A stretch of 64,000 nt of DNA from Antilocapra americana. Taxonomy: Eukaryota; Chordata; Mammalia; Artiodactyla; Antilocapridae. Where the stretch lies: assembly GCA_007570785.1 (NCBI GenBank), contig ML660773.1, positions 62,001 to 126,000 on the forward strand. The letters run 5' to 3'. Position numbers and translations under genes: made by a program. This document shows positions 12,365 through 24,015 of this stretch, in pieces. Each line of letters begins with the position of its first letter. Position 1 is the first letter of the stretch. Below the pieces are notes generated by a model. The model was not told the origin of the DNA and made no database searches. It saw nothing but the letters and a program-made list of their open reading frames with translations.

Positions 12365-12556
12365 GACCTAACCAGATGACTCAGCTGGTAAAGAATCCAC
12401 CTGCAATGTGGGAGACCTGGGTTCTATCCCTGGGTTGGGAAGATCCCCTGGAGAAGGGAAAGGCTACCCACTGCAGTATTCTGGCCTGGAGAATTCCATG
12501 GACTGTATAGTCCAGAGGGTCCCAAAGAGTTGGAAACGACTGAGCCACTTTCACCA
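12365..12556 (+). repeat. Bov-tA SINE
   Basis: Plus-strand copy with tRNA-like head (actcagctggtaaagaatcc), ggttctatccctgggttggg, and the BovA body ending gttggaaacgactgagccac. Confidence 0.9.
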
Positions 12557-12798
12557 ATAAACTTCAGCAAGCAGTTCAAGTTGGAAACATAGTGTAGAGT
12601 TTTCCTTAGACAGGCTTCACTCAGGTAAACAGAAACCGTACTGAATATTTGAAACAGAGTGGATCTACTGCAGGTAACTGGTTGCACAGGGACTGAAAGG
12701 TCGAAAGGGCACAGAGACTAAAAACCAGAGGACAGAGTTACCACCTCCAGGCCCCAAGGACAAATGATGATCAGAGATCTTTGGAGCTGACTCTGGCA

Positions 12799-12917
12799 TC
12801 TTTTTTTTGGCCACACTGTGCAGCTTGTGGGATTTTAGTTCCTGAACCAGGTTTTGAACATGGACCACAGCCCTGAAAGTGCCAAGTCCCAAAGGCTAGG
12901 TCATCAGGAAACTCCTG
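12799..12917 (-). repeat. CHR-type SINE fragment
   Basis: Diverged minus-strand copy starting ttttttttggccacactgtg and ending in a degraded catcaggaaactcctgac. Identified by its overall order of motifs. Confidence 0.65.
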
Positions 12918-14552
12918 ACCCTGGTATCTTTAAGAAGAGAAGAGTGACTAAGAGGCATCTAAAGAGGTCCCTTGTGTGTCGGTAGACAAGTCCCAACGGT
13001 GTGATGAAGGCTGAAGAGGTTTCTATAGACGAGGAAGCAACTAGGGTGACAGAAAACATATAGTACCTTTCAGGTCATTTGGTGAGGAAAGGGAGAAAAG
13101 AGAAAAGGAGAGAAAGATGAGAGAAAGTCTAAGTAAATTTAGATTTTCAAAGGCAGTTAGTTTTATCCGAGCCTGTTGATTAGGCACTGCTGGGAAAGCA
13201 AGAACCGGAGACCATTCCTCTGATTCCAACAGGTCACGTCTTCAACTGTTGCATTTTTCAGAAATGAGCCATGAAGATGAGTGATAACACCAGAATATTT
13301 TCCAAAAAGAGTTTACTTCTCAAAGCCTTTTACAAATTGTCTTGCCCCAGGAAAGTTTGTTTTATTGCATTCTCTCCTATGTATTAATATATCTTTATAG
13401 GAAGCAAGCTTAACCCAGGAGATGAGGGAATTCTCTAGAGCAGAGCCGAAGGATTTTGCCTTTTTCTGCTTTGAAAGGGTATGGCATCAGTCTTCTAGGA
13501 TGAAAATGGCTCATGAGATAGGTTTTGCTCTGCCTGAAATCTGGAACTCCATATTTTGGCAAAACAGGACAAAGGCAAGCCTCAGTTTGCTCCAAAGTGG
13601 AAGGATCCCAGGAGAGATTTTGGAAAGTGTCCACTTTTTTTTTTTGCAGCTGACTTCAACTTTTTGTTCAATCTAACTTCTCATTTGAGCTGCTAAAAAC
13701 TGTTCCGTCTTTAGTGTTGGCCTTGTTCTATGCTTTCTAGCAGTTTTCTGCGGACGTGCTGAGAACACAAGACCAGATGAGAAGTCTGAATAGAGGAGTA
13801 ACTAAGCCTGTAACTGTGTGATCTTGAACTTGGATTGTTTCACCTATAATGAGGCTGTTGAATTAGAATTAGTAAGCTCCTCTCTCTAGGGAGCTTACTG
13901 CTTGAATAGACCATGATTTAATCATCTCTCACTGCAAGAGGCCAGAATAAGGATGCTACTCAGTCTGTGGCCAGCTTCAGTTTGGACAAGATCAAATCTT
14001 TGTGGCACTCAGTGTTCTAGATCAGACAGGAAACAGGAGACATTCTAAATAATGCCTCTGTATAAAGGAGAGAGAGGAGGAGGATGTGTCGGGTGCTGCT
14101 GAGGAGGTCACAGTTGGTGTCCAGCAAGGGATCAGTTGACCAGAGTTGGGTCTCCTCACATTGCAAACAGCAGAATCTCGGTGGAGACAGCCCCAGGTCA
14201 CACATCTGGTAGCCAGAAGTATAACCTTAGAACTCAGTTCATTGACTTGCTTTTCAACCTTTCCATTCTACCTCTTTTATTAGTTTTATTTAGTTTACTC
14301 ACTTTATCCATCAATAAAGTAACTAACAGCCCCTATATGAGGAAAGGAGATGCAAAGCAAACAAGACAGAGAGCTTCCTGCCCTGCCTCCAACTTCTCCC
14401 CCGGAAGCTTGCAGCCTAGAAAGGGTATTTCCTGCAGCATCAGAGACTGGACTGACAACTTCAGAGAATCCCGAAGTGGATGTGGACGTCAAGGAGAGAA
14501 GATCCAGAGAGGTTTGCTGGACTGAGATCAAAGCCAGAGTATCTTCACTTCT
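12918..14552. other. No gene recognised; downstream flank of DEFB107
   Basis: No exon or repeat recognised with confidence. Small frames at 13410-13676 occur on both strands and show no domain. The right edge is the 3' flank of the minus-strand DEFB107 gene. Confidence 0.4.
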
Positions 14553-14558
14553 TTTATT
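14553..14558 (-). terminator. Poly(A) signal of DEFB107
   Basis: tttatt on plus reads AATAAA on minus, about 22 nt after the DEFB107 stop codon at 14580-14582. This gives a very short 3' UTR, but the position and orientation are right. Confidence 0.6.
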
Positions 14559-14579
14559 TGTGTAGCTGCTGCTTAGCTT

Positions 14580-17500
14580 TTAATTACTGACTTTTTTTCT
14601 GCAGCAAAATGGTGTCAGTTCAGCTCTGCAGCCCCCAATCTTGTCTTCAAAGGAAAGGCATTCAATTTCACAGCGACCATCCATTTTCAGACAGTGTATC
14701 TGTCTTTGAAGGCCTCCTCGGGCTAGAAAGCAAAGAAAGCAATTAGTCTTCAATTATCTAGTACTTAATTACCAAAAATTTCGTCATCCAGGCCAGCTTA
14801 GAATTCCCTGTCACCTGAATTCCAAGGAGATAGTGTGACTCTAGCTATCAGATAAAGCAGATGTGACCTAAACAGCTGTGTCTGAACGCCCATCCTTGGT
14901 TCAGTGTACACAGTGTCCTTCCACTGTATTCAGTTAGGAAAATGAAAAAGAGTTCCCTCTGCTATTGTCTTTATTGGACGTGTACAAACAGAATGTTTCT
15001 TTCTGGGAGGAGACAATATGCTTTCGAATTCCAATGAACAATCTTTTCCAAGAAATGATTTTTTTTCTTGTCTCGAACATAATAGTCTCTGATAAATAAC
15101 AAAAGATAAAGCTTGTGCTATTTACACTATAGGCAAATTAGTACCTTGGAGTATGGTTGTGGAATTTCACACTTTTGGTGTAAAGATTAAAAGAAGCAGT
15201 GCACTAGCCTGCTCCGTAAATACCATCCACGGAATATTATCTTTACCAGCAGCCTTAGGGCGACTGAGGCAGTGTGTGCTCACTCAGAACAAAGAGACTC
15301 AGCTGAAAAGAGTAAAATGTTTTAAGAGAGGAGTGATTGAAAAAATATTCTCTGGAAAAATAATTGAAAGAGCTGACAGTTATTCTCAAAAGGTGTAATG
15401 CTAATTTTTGCCAAGCAACTCTGGGAGGGAAGTGTGCATATTTGGTGTCAGGCATCTCAGACATTACCATGTTGAAAGCTTATCACCAATGGGGGGAAAA
15501 ATGTCAAGAACTTAGATTTCTGCTCAGAGTAAAGGGAAACATTTTCAGTAATCCGAAGTTGAACTTGGGATATTGTGAGTTATAGATCACTGAAATTTAT
15601 AAGCATCAGAGCAGTCAATTGACATGCCATATGTTTACATTGAATTGGGGCAAAGAATAACAATAATAATGATAAGAACAATGAGAACTGAACAGTAATA
15701 ATAGTTAACTCCATCAAGTGCACCTGGCACTGTTTAAGCCATGTATAGAGAGACTGTCCCCAAGAAGTCATTTTCACCTTCCATCTGTTAGTAAGTAATA
15801 GAACCTCTGAGTTTTAGCTGGCTGCTCAGGGAAGATCCCCTGGAGAAGGAAATGGTTCCAGTACTCTTGCCTGGAAAATTCCATGGGCTACAATCCATGG
15901 GATTGCAAAGAGTCATGCATGACTGAGTGACTTCACTTTCACATTCACTTTTCAGATCCTTAGCTAAAGAACACTGTTTCTGTCTGGCCTCGTGAATGAG
16001 TTTGGACCAATGAAATAGGACTGGAGTGATACGAGCTGTTTCTGTGTAATCTTTTAAATCATGTCTTATACTCAATTTTTATACCTTCCTTTTCGAGCAT
16101 CTTAGAATCAGTGACATAGTCACATGTTTAGGATGGCAAGATTGACCTTCCTACCTGGTCCCAGAATGGCTTACCTGATGGAGAAGAGCCTTCTTCCCAA
16201 CCTACTCAGTTACCTATTTTGGAATTTATACATGAGAGAGAAATAAACTCCCTTTTTTCTACTACTTTAGTTTAAGTTTTTTTTTTAATTAAAACCAGTT
16301 AGCCTCTACTCTAATTAATATAATAAAATGAAATAATCTTGAAAAAAGTGCCCTATTGTTATTATTATTTCCATTTATAGGAAATAAATTGAAACACAGA
16401 GTTCATAAATCTTATGAGGACTGGAGCTGAGATCGGCCTCAAATATGTTGGCAAAATAGTCTGTGTTCATCACCTCTTTTGTTGATCATTACACCCACTT
16501 GCAATGCTGAGATTCTGTGATTGTTGTGGTGGTGGCCCTAGACTGTGCTCCTTATTGAGAAGCAAGCATGTCTGAGCTGAGTTTTGGAAACAAGAAGCTC
16601 TCACACATCTCCTTCTATAGTTAATTTGAATCAGCTGGAGTCTGGATGGAAGGAGATGGAGATGACAGCTTTAAGCTTGTTTCCTTAGCTTGGATCAGTT
16701 GTCTGACTTCACCGCGCACCACCCCCCGGCCCCCACCCCTGCCACCCCAAGAAAGAGACTGAGGCCAAAGTTAAGAAACTGGCTTTACAAGAGACACTTT
16801 GAAACATGAGGGCAATGTTCCTCAGCTCTGTTCTTTATTTCTAGTCCTGCAGGTTTTCAAAATTTTCAAAAGTGCGATGCAAACAACGACCTTCCAGGAA
16901 GCCTTTCCTGGTCCCCCCAGTTAGAAACGAACTTCTGCTTCTGTGGCTTTCCTTTTACTTTTCTTCTTCATGGCATTTGTGAGCACTGTTTTGTATCATA
17001 GTGGTTTGTGATGTATTCGCGTTTTAAACTTAACTGCATGCTTATTTGTTATTATGGGCAACCTATTTTTGAACAACACAGAAATAATAGACTAATAAAC
17101 AGTAAGTAAATTAAGAGCAAAGGCCACAAATGTCCACCTCCACTTTACCTCCTTTTGTTGCAGTCCCTAGAACAATTTCTCATTAGTGGTAACACACATT
17201 CAATAGATGTTGGGACAGGGGAGCTTGGCATGCTGCAGTCCACGGGGTTGCAAAGAGTCAGACAGGACTGAGCAACTGAACAACGAAAAGCTATGGTACT
17301 GAGGCCAGATTGTGCAATAAGTAAGTTTAGCTGTTCAGAAACCATGAAGAAGAAATAGACAAGATGTTTTATGATGCATGGAGAACCCCATGAGGAAAGG
17401 CTTTCTAACAGAAGGAATGAAGGATGGTTGAGAAGGGAATGAACATAAAAGCTGATTAGGGATGAAGTTTTGGCTGTATTGAGTAAAAAGAGCCCATTGC

Positions 17501-18385
17501 TAAGGACTCAAGGACTTCAAAGAAAACTAATCCAGGTGTTAGTGCTCTAAGGGATATAATTTTCTATCAGTGTGTAAGAGCCAGAAAAAAGGTCCAAGAT
17601 AATCTAGGATTAGGAGATTTGCACCACAACCCTCTCCAGTCCTCTTGTTTGGAAAATCCCATGGATGGGAGTCTCGTGGGCTGCGGTCCATGGGGTCGCT
17701 AAGAGTCTGACACAACTGAGCAACTTCACTTTCACTTTTCAGTTTCTTGCATTGGAGAAGGAAATGACAGCCCACTCCAGTGTTCTTGCCTGGAGAATCC
17801 CAGGGACAGGGGAGCCTGGTGGGCTGCCGTCTGTGGGGTCACACAGAGTCAGACATGACTGAAGTGACTTAGCAGCAGCAGTTAAACTTGAAAAAATAGA
17901 CTAAGGACCATCATGAGTTTAATTTCTCTTAGGCTCTAGATGCTATATTTCTCTAAATTAACAATTTCTTTTGGAGTTTGTCTCTAACATTTTCTCTCAT
18001 TTTAAAGCAATCACTTTGTCATACTTGGCAGTTAGGTCAAAGATTATAGGAGGAAAGAGATTTAAACATAAAGAGAACTCTGAACCCCTTTGTAGAGCTT
18101 TTAGGGAAATTAATGAGAAACTCTTCTGGTTGAAGGTAGCCTGGATCAGTGTGGCCACATTCATTTGTGTCTAAGCTTAGGAAAAGATTTCCTGTAACTG
18201 GTTTGTTTTGGGACCTTTTCAGGACATAGGGCTGAGTCATGTCCTCTTCTGGAAGCTGAGCTTTCTTCTCAAAGGACATATCCTGAACAGGCTGCCATCC
18301 TTACATCAATAAAGATTTCCCGCTTACCTGAGAAAATCTGAGCAAGAAGAATCATGGTAGCAAACATTAAGAAGAAGGTTTTCAT
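14580..18385 (-). CDS. DEFB107A: Beta-defensin 107, two exons
   Basis: Secreted antimicrobial-type beta-defensin, ortholog of human DEFB107. Exon 1 coding is 18385-18328 (signal peptide MKTFFLMFATMILLAQIFS, donor TCAG|gtaagc). Exon 2 is 14722-14580 (acceptor tttctag|CCCGAGG, stop TAA). The junction is phase 1 and the product is 66 residues. The mature part has cysteines at 30, 37, 41, 51, 59 and 60, spacing C-x6-C-x3-C-x9-C-x7-CC, a full six-cysteine defensin core. Residues around GGCRAEL and PFCC match the human protein closely. Human DEFB107 lacks the first cysteine, while here Cys30 is present. The start was chosen because the upstream codon aligned with the human initiator (PGAM) is valine, so the internal Met is used. 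The intron (3.6 kb) carries Bov-A SINE pieces. Human family members are expressed in testis and epididymis; expression here is inferred. Confidence 0.93.
15826..15950 (+). repeat. Bov-tA SINE fragment in DEFB107 intron
   Basis: Truncated copy starting within gggaagatcccctggagaag and running to the BovA tail (catgactgagtgacttcact). Confidence 0.85.
17214..17282 (+). repeat. BovA tail fragment in DEFB107 intron
   Basis: Short fragment, ggggagcttggcatgctgca through aggactgagcaactgaac, matching only the 3' end of the Bov SINE/BovB family. Confidence 0.8.
17625..17881 (+). repeat. Bov-A2 dimer SINE in DEFB107 intron
   Basis: Two successive BovA monomers. The first ends acacaactgagcaacttcac. The second starts attggagaaggaaatgacag and ends tgactgaagtgacttagcag followed by a short cag repeat. 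Confidence 0.9.
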
Positions 18386-18442
18386 GGCTCCAGGCACCAG
18401 TGGGGAGAGAATGAAGGAGGTAAAGTGGCAGGAATCTAGCTG

Positions 18443-18449
18443 TTTTATC
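18443..18449 (-). promoter_or_regulatory. TATA-like box of DEFB107
   Basis: On minus it reads GATAAAA, about 60 nt upstream of the DEFB107 start codon. That spacing leaves a short 5' UTR, as in the neighbouring defensin genes. Assigned by position and sequence only. Confidence 0.45.
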
Positions 18450-19349
18450 AAGGGAAATTGATTAAAACAAGTTCTACAGCTCTGAAACAGTGGGACGTCA
18501 ATTTTGGTTTGTAGTGTTCATTAAGAGTGAACTATTTTCCATGCTCCACTGAATAATATGTGGGCTGCTGGGTCAGGTTTTACCTAAGTAAACACTTAGG
18601 GGAGAGTACCTTGTCTTCTCCTTTCTTCCTACTTGGAATGCTGTCTGCTACATCTCTGTCTAGACTTTTCCTATGTTCCCTAAACCCCTTCTCAAGCCCT
18701 ACCACTTCCATAGGGTCCATAACCACCATTCCTTTTATTCTTATCTAAGAGTTTACATGCAATTTGCTTTTATAGGATTCCCTCAGCCATTATTGATTGG
18801 TACCTGGTATATATCTTTTTCAAATTATACTCTATGAAAAAAATTTATCTCATTTGTTTTATAAACTCCATACAGGAAGGTAACTTTCTTCCCATCTTTT
18901 TTCTTCTCATTCATTCCTTATAAGTGTTTTTAACAATAGGTGCTCAAAATATATGTATTTGACTTATTGGTTGATAGCTGGCTGGTTAGAGGAACCCGTG
19001 AATAATCAAGCAATCAGTATGAGAACTGTCATTAAATGTTCAAAGTTTTTACACAGGTAAAATATTATTACTAAGGGTAATAATGTTAGTATTACATATG
19101 CCCATAGTTTATATTTTATGGGAATAGTATTCATTCAGCAAGTATGTGTTGAACAGTAAATACCATGTATATTTGTATGTTACTAATCCTAAAATCAAAG
19201 GAAAGTCATCAAAGGGTTTTAAGTAAGGGAGTTGTCCAACAGATTTGAAATAAAATAAGATATAAAGGGTTTTATAAATCATTAAAAGAAGAATAAACAT
19301 TTCTATAGAAAAATGGACTAAAGACATGAAAGAACAATTAAATAAAGGA
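18450..19349. other. Intergenic, DEFB107 upstream flank
   Basis: No exon recognised. AT-rich, possibly old repeat-derived, with no clear family. Confidence 0.4.
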
Positions 19350-19662
19350 AAGTAAAAGTGTGAAAGTCGTGTCCAACTCTTTGAGGTTCCCATGACCTAT
19401 ACAGTTCATGGAATTCTCTCGGCCAGAATACCGGAGTGGGTAGCCATTCCATTCTCCAGGGGATCTTCCCAACCCAGGGATAGAACCCAGGTCTCCCACA
19501 TTGCAGGCAGATTCTTTACCAGCTGAGCCACAAGGGGAGCCCAAGAATACTGGAGTGGGTAGCCTATCCTTTCTCCAGGGGATCTTCCCCACCTAGGAAT
19601 CAAACTGGGGTCTCCTGCATTGCAGGTGGATTCTTCACCAACTGAGCTATCAGGGAAGCCCA
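19350..19662 (-). repeat. Bov-tA SINE with duplicated head
   Basis: Minus-strand Bov-tA with its tRNA-like head and body junction present twice. The block containing ccaggggatcttcc is followed by the agattctttaccagctgagc and ggattcttcaccaactgagc head versions. Either two nested insertions or a dimer. Confidence 0.85.
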
Positions 19663-19994
19663 ATTTATAAAGGAAGAAACATGAAAAAAATCAAATGAAG
19701 ATTTCCATTTCTAATAAACTGAAATTAATTCCTAACAGATGATCATTTCCATCGATAAAAAGTGAAAGTCTGGAGGAAAAAAACAACCTGCCCGAAGGAT
19801 ATGAAAGCTACAATGAAGACAGACATACTTTGCAGAAAAGTCAGACTTGGAAAAATGGACTGGAATGGAATGAGTTCTCTGATTGCAGTGTGGTATGAAG
19901 CAGTTAAGGCTCCAAAAATAAATGTGTAAAAATAATCTGCCACCTTGCTAAACTTAGGACAGACACAGGACAGAATCAGTTACTTATAGCTGGG

Positions 19995-20112
19995 GACTTC
20001 CCTGGCAGTTCAGTAGTTAAGACTCCACTCTTCCAAAGAAGGAGGTGTGGGTTCAGTGTCTGCTTGAGGAAATAAAATCCTACATGCAGTGTGGCCAAAA
20101 AGAATAAGAAAA
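19995..20112 (+). repeat. CHR-type SINE fragment
   Basis: Starts gggacttccctggcagttca and ends in gcagtgtggccaaaaagaat plus an A-rich tail. The body is diverged and shortened. Confidence 0.8.
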
Positions 20113-20464
20113 TAAAAGAGCATTCTGGAGGCCTGAAAGAGGGGCGTGTATTCCCATGCGAGGCTACAAGCCCAATACAGGCTGTGTGGGCTTTTTAATC
20201 TCTCGATAAAGAAGTATTCCCAGCCTGAACTTGCCTTCTATTGCTGAGTAGAGGTCAAAAGACTGCACACACAAGACTGCCATTACAAGCAAAATAATAG
20301 AAAATGTTATTAACAACTGTATGCCTAAACATTCAACTGCTTACACAAAATAGGAATATTATTATTAATCAAAAGATGGCTTTGAAAGGGCATCTTTTCA
20401 CTCCAAAGTATAGGATGAGCTCCAAATACTCAAAAAAAGGTTTAGTTGGCTCTTCATTTTTAGG

Positions 20465-21030
20465 TTTCTGACAGTAGAAAATAAGTTTATTGATTTGATA
20501 TCTTTCTTCTTTCTAAATATAGGCATTTGAAACTAATTTTTTTTCCTCTAAGCATTGGTTTAGCTGTATCCCATAAGTTTTGTTTGTTTGTTCTTCACAT
20601 TTTCATTCACCTTGAAATATTTTCTAATTTTTCTTACGATTTTTTTCTTTGCCTCATTATTTGGAGGTGTGTGGTTTAATTTTAACACACCTGTGACTTT
20701 CCTAAGTGTGCTTCTGTTATTCCCTTGTGGTTGGAGAGCATATTTTCTATGATTTCAACTCTTTTTATTGAGGATGTTTTCTGCCTAACATATGGCCAGT
20801 CCTGAAGTGAACACTTCATGTGAACTCGAGAGAATCTGTATTTTGGTGGTGTTGGATGGGCTAGGCTGTAGATAAGGTCTCATGGGGTTTACTTTTTATA
20901 AAAATGTTCTTTTGTCTCTAGTAGCCGGTTTGTCTTAAAGTCTGTTTTGTCTGCTTTTAGTATAGCCGTCACAGCTCTTTTGGTTACTGTGTGCATGGTG
21001 TATCTCCCCTCATCTTGTTCCTTTCTGTGG
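20465..21030 (-). repeat. LINE-1 ORF2 fragment, antisense
   Basis: Contains familiar antisense L1 ORF2 text such as 'ctaagcattggtttagctgtatcccataag' (from about 20551) and tgtctgcttttagtatagcc (near 20949). Diverged and without an open frame. The exact right boundary is unclear, and the sequence after about 21030 is not assigned. Confidence 0.75.
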
Positions 21031-23599
21031 TCCATGAGACTCACAGCTATCTCTCTGCCTAATATCCTAAGGGCAGCTACCCTGCGCTGTTCTGTCCTTG
21101 TCCTACCGTCAGAGACGGCCCCAGCCACAGCTCTTTTCAGGCGTGAGCACTATGGGGTGACGTGTCTAGTTCTCCAGGTAGCCTTCCCTGAATTCAGTCT
21201 CTTAAGCATGGACGTGAACCTGATATTTTCCTCACCTTTCCCCATGAGAGACTGAGTGAAGTCACAGTCAGCACCACAGAGGAGCCCTACCCCTGCCTTC
21301 TCTAGTTTTCTTTTACACGCTCAAGCAGGTGCCAGGCTAAGTGTTTCAGAACACATTTTGAGGTCAGCCTCTTTACTCTCCTCACTTTTGCGATTTAGCA
21401 CCTCAGTCAGTGATATGCAGTGGCTTTGTCCTCTGCCCTTTGGGAATTCAGGCCAGACTGATTCGTCTTGCTCCGTAGGCACTGTCGTCCCCTTTCGGTT
21501 ATTGTGAGAGGGCTTTGAAGTGGAACCCAGAACCAGGAAAGGGTGGTAGCCATCTAGTATAAGGCCTACAAAAACTACAGCTTCAGAATTGACGCAGTTC
21601 AGCCCTTGCTTACCAGGAGCATTATGTAGACCAACTCAAGTGGAGATGCTGTAGGAGAGACCCAGCCCCTGGGTCTCTCTTCCCTTGCCACTTCTCTCTG
21701 CCCCATCCATCACCTAGAACCTTCCTCTTCAGAAGATTCAGCAGAAAGCAGTAACCAGAGATCTGCATAATTTACTGAGGAATCAACAGACACTTATTGG
21801 AGGCATCTGCTTGACATCTGAAAGGACTGACTTTTCAAGTAACAAGAAGTTAGTGTGAGCTGAGACTATATTATTCTGTAGGAAGGACCAGCTGTCTCAG
21901 GGAAAAAGAGGTAACTAAATAGAGAAGTTCTAAAAGGAGATAAGTATGGAAGAGAGGAGAGAGCAAGAGGAAGAAGGGAAATTCATGAATGGTTGAGCGT
22001 TTATGAGAGCTGCCCTCTGATACCAAAGGCCGTCTGACTCTGGATGCTGTTTAAGGTAACGATTAAGGTAATAGCAGGGCACAACCACTGGTCCACCACT
22101 CCGTAGGACTCTGAGACATGTACATGGATTCTGTACAAGAGCATTAGTTCAGATCCAGAATACTCTGAGTTTTTGGAGTCAAGCAGTATGGGATGTGGGC
22201 TGAGTAAGGAGTAGCCTGGCTTTGTGATGTTCCGTGAGTCATCAGCTGCATGCTCACTGTGGAGATCTGGGGAGAAGGACCATCCTCTGGCAGATGGTGA
22301 CTCACCCAGACTTTTTGGACCAGATCCTCCTCTTGCCACTTCCCTGAATTGTTTCCTGTGAAAATGAAGGAAGCGCTGTCGAGTCCCACAAGCATTCTGT
22401 CTTAGATCTCTCCTGGAGAACAGCTGATCAGATGTGAATAGTCAGGCTCTGTTGTCTGATCTGTTTACAGTCATGTCAGACACGAAATGGTTCCCACACC
22501 AGAGGCTTGAAGAAATAATTTAATTTGGAAAGCTGGTGATAAAGCATTGGAAGAACTGAACTTGTAGAATGGGAGCAGTGAGGCAACCCTAACGTCAGCC
22601 ACAGCTGAAATACCCCTCTGCCGGATGGTTGGAGGAAAAACAAGAGGCTCTGGTGTGAGCTCAGGAGCAAGGACGAGATGGTGGGAGCTGGGCCTGAAGT
22701 AGGACTTCTGGCAAGGGAGGTGAGGATGCAGCAGCTGAAGCCAAGAGAGATAGTGAGGGAGTTCTGTCTATCCTGAGTTCTCCTGTCCTCTTACCCACCA
22801 TTCAGCTGCCAGGCACTTGCAGTTGACTGATCCCAGCCAGAAAAACCAGAAGGCTTAGAGAATGTACTTTGCAGACAATATGCCAGTTATACAGAGCAAA
22901 GTAGGAAAAAGACAGGTATGGAGAGTAGTTACCCGGAGATGGGCGGTGGAGGGCTGAAGTCAGTGTTGTTTAAGGCACCAACCTGCAACAGGTAGTAAAT
23001 AAGCCATAGAGATCTAATGCACAGCATAATGAATACAGATGACAATTTTGCTGAAAGACTAAAACTTAATTATCCAAACAGTAAAAAGAAAGGGTAAGTA
23101 TGCCCTGTGATAGAGGTGCTCAACATCACTGCAACAAAATCATATTATAATATAGAAATTTATCAAATTAATATGTATGTCTTAAATTTACATAGTTTTA
23201 TGTCAAAGACGGTCAATAAAAATACACTGTAAGTACTAGAGTAAGTGGGTCACAAGAAGAAATGATGTGGAAAAAAGTCATTTGTTACAGAACTATTAAC
23301 TCCACTAACAGTGATGTGGGTGCCACCCATTTATTTTGTGTTAGAATTAGTCCATAGGGATGAATGCACAGAACATGGTGGTGGTCTGCATACCCTTTGT
23401 TGGTTTCCAGCTATGACCTTGAGCAAATGACAACCTCCCTGGTCTCAGTTTCTTCAAATATAAATGAGGACAATAAAATCTACCATATAAGATGTTTGTG
23501 AGTCGTATGAGAAAAGTGTATGGGCAAGATTCATAAGTTGTAAGGGACTCTCTAAATATATAGTAGTAGTAACTGACTGTGAGTAGTTGTTAGGTGCCA
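21031..23599. other. Intergenic, no gene recognised
   Basis: No defensin motif or other exon seen in either strand. Frames of 70-110 codons (for example 20947-21255 plus and 22001-22339 minus) have no domain or splice support. Confidence 0.4.
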
Positions 23600-23830
23600 A
23601 CTCATGACTTTTTTAAAATTTAAGTATAGTTGGTTTGCAATATTACATTTTTTCAAGTGTACAACATAGAGATTCCATGTTTTATAGATTATACTACATT
23701 TAAAGGTATTATAATATATTTTTATTTCCCATGCTGTACAATATATACTTACAGCTTATTTATTTTATACATAATAGTTCATACCTCTTAACCCCCCAAC
23801 TCCTACTTCCCCCTTTCCTGCCTTCTCCTC
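23600..23830. repeat. LINE-1 3' end fragment
   Basis: Matches the common mammalian L1 3' region: tagttggtttgcaatattac, tgtacaacatagagattcca, and catgctgtacaatatatact. Confidence 0.75.
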
Positions 23831-24015
23831 CCCAACTGGCAACCTTTTTAGAGATTATCTTCAATAAGAAGCAAAGGAACAAAACAAAGGGAGAAGGAAA
23901 TGAGAATGATCCTGAATTCACACTCACTATGTGACTAGGTTAGGCTACGTAACTTCTCTCCACCTTCCTTGAACATCCAGTCCCGTTTCTGAAGCCATAA
24001 GAGAGCTGTTGTGGC

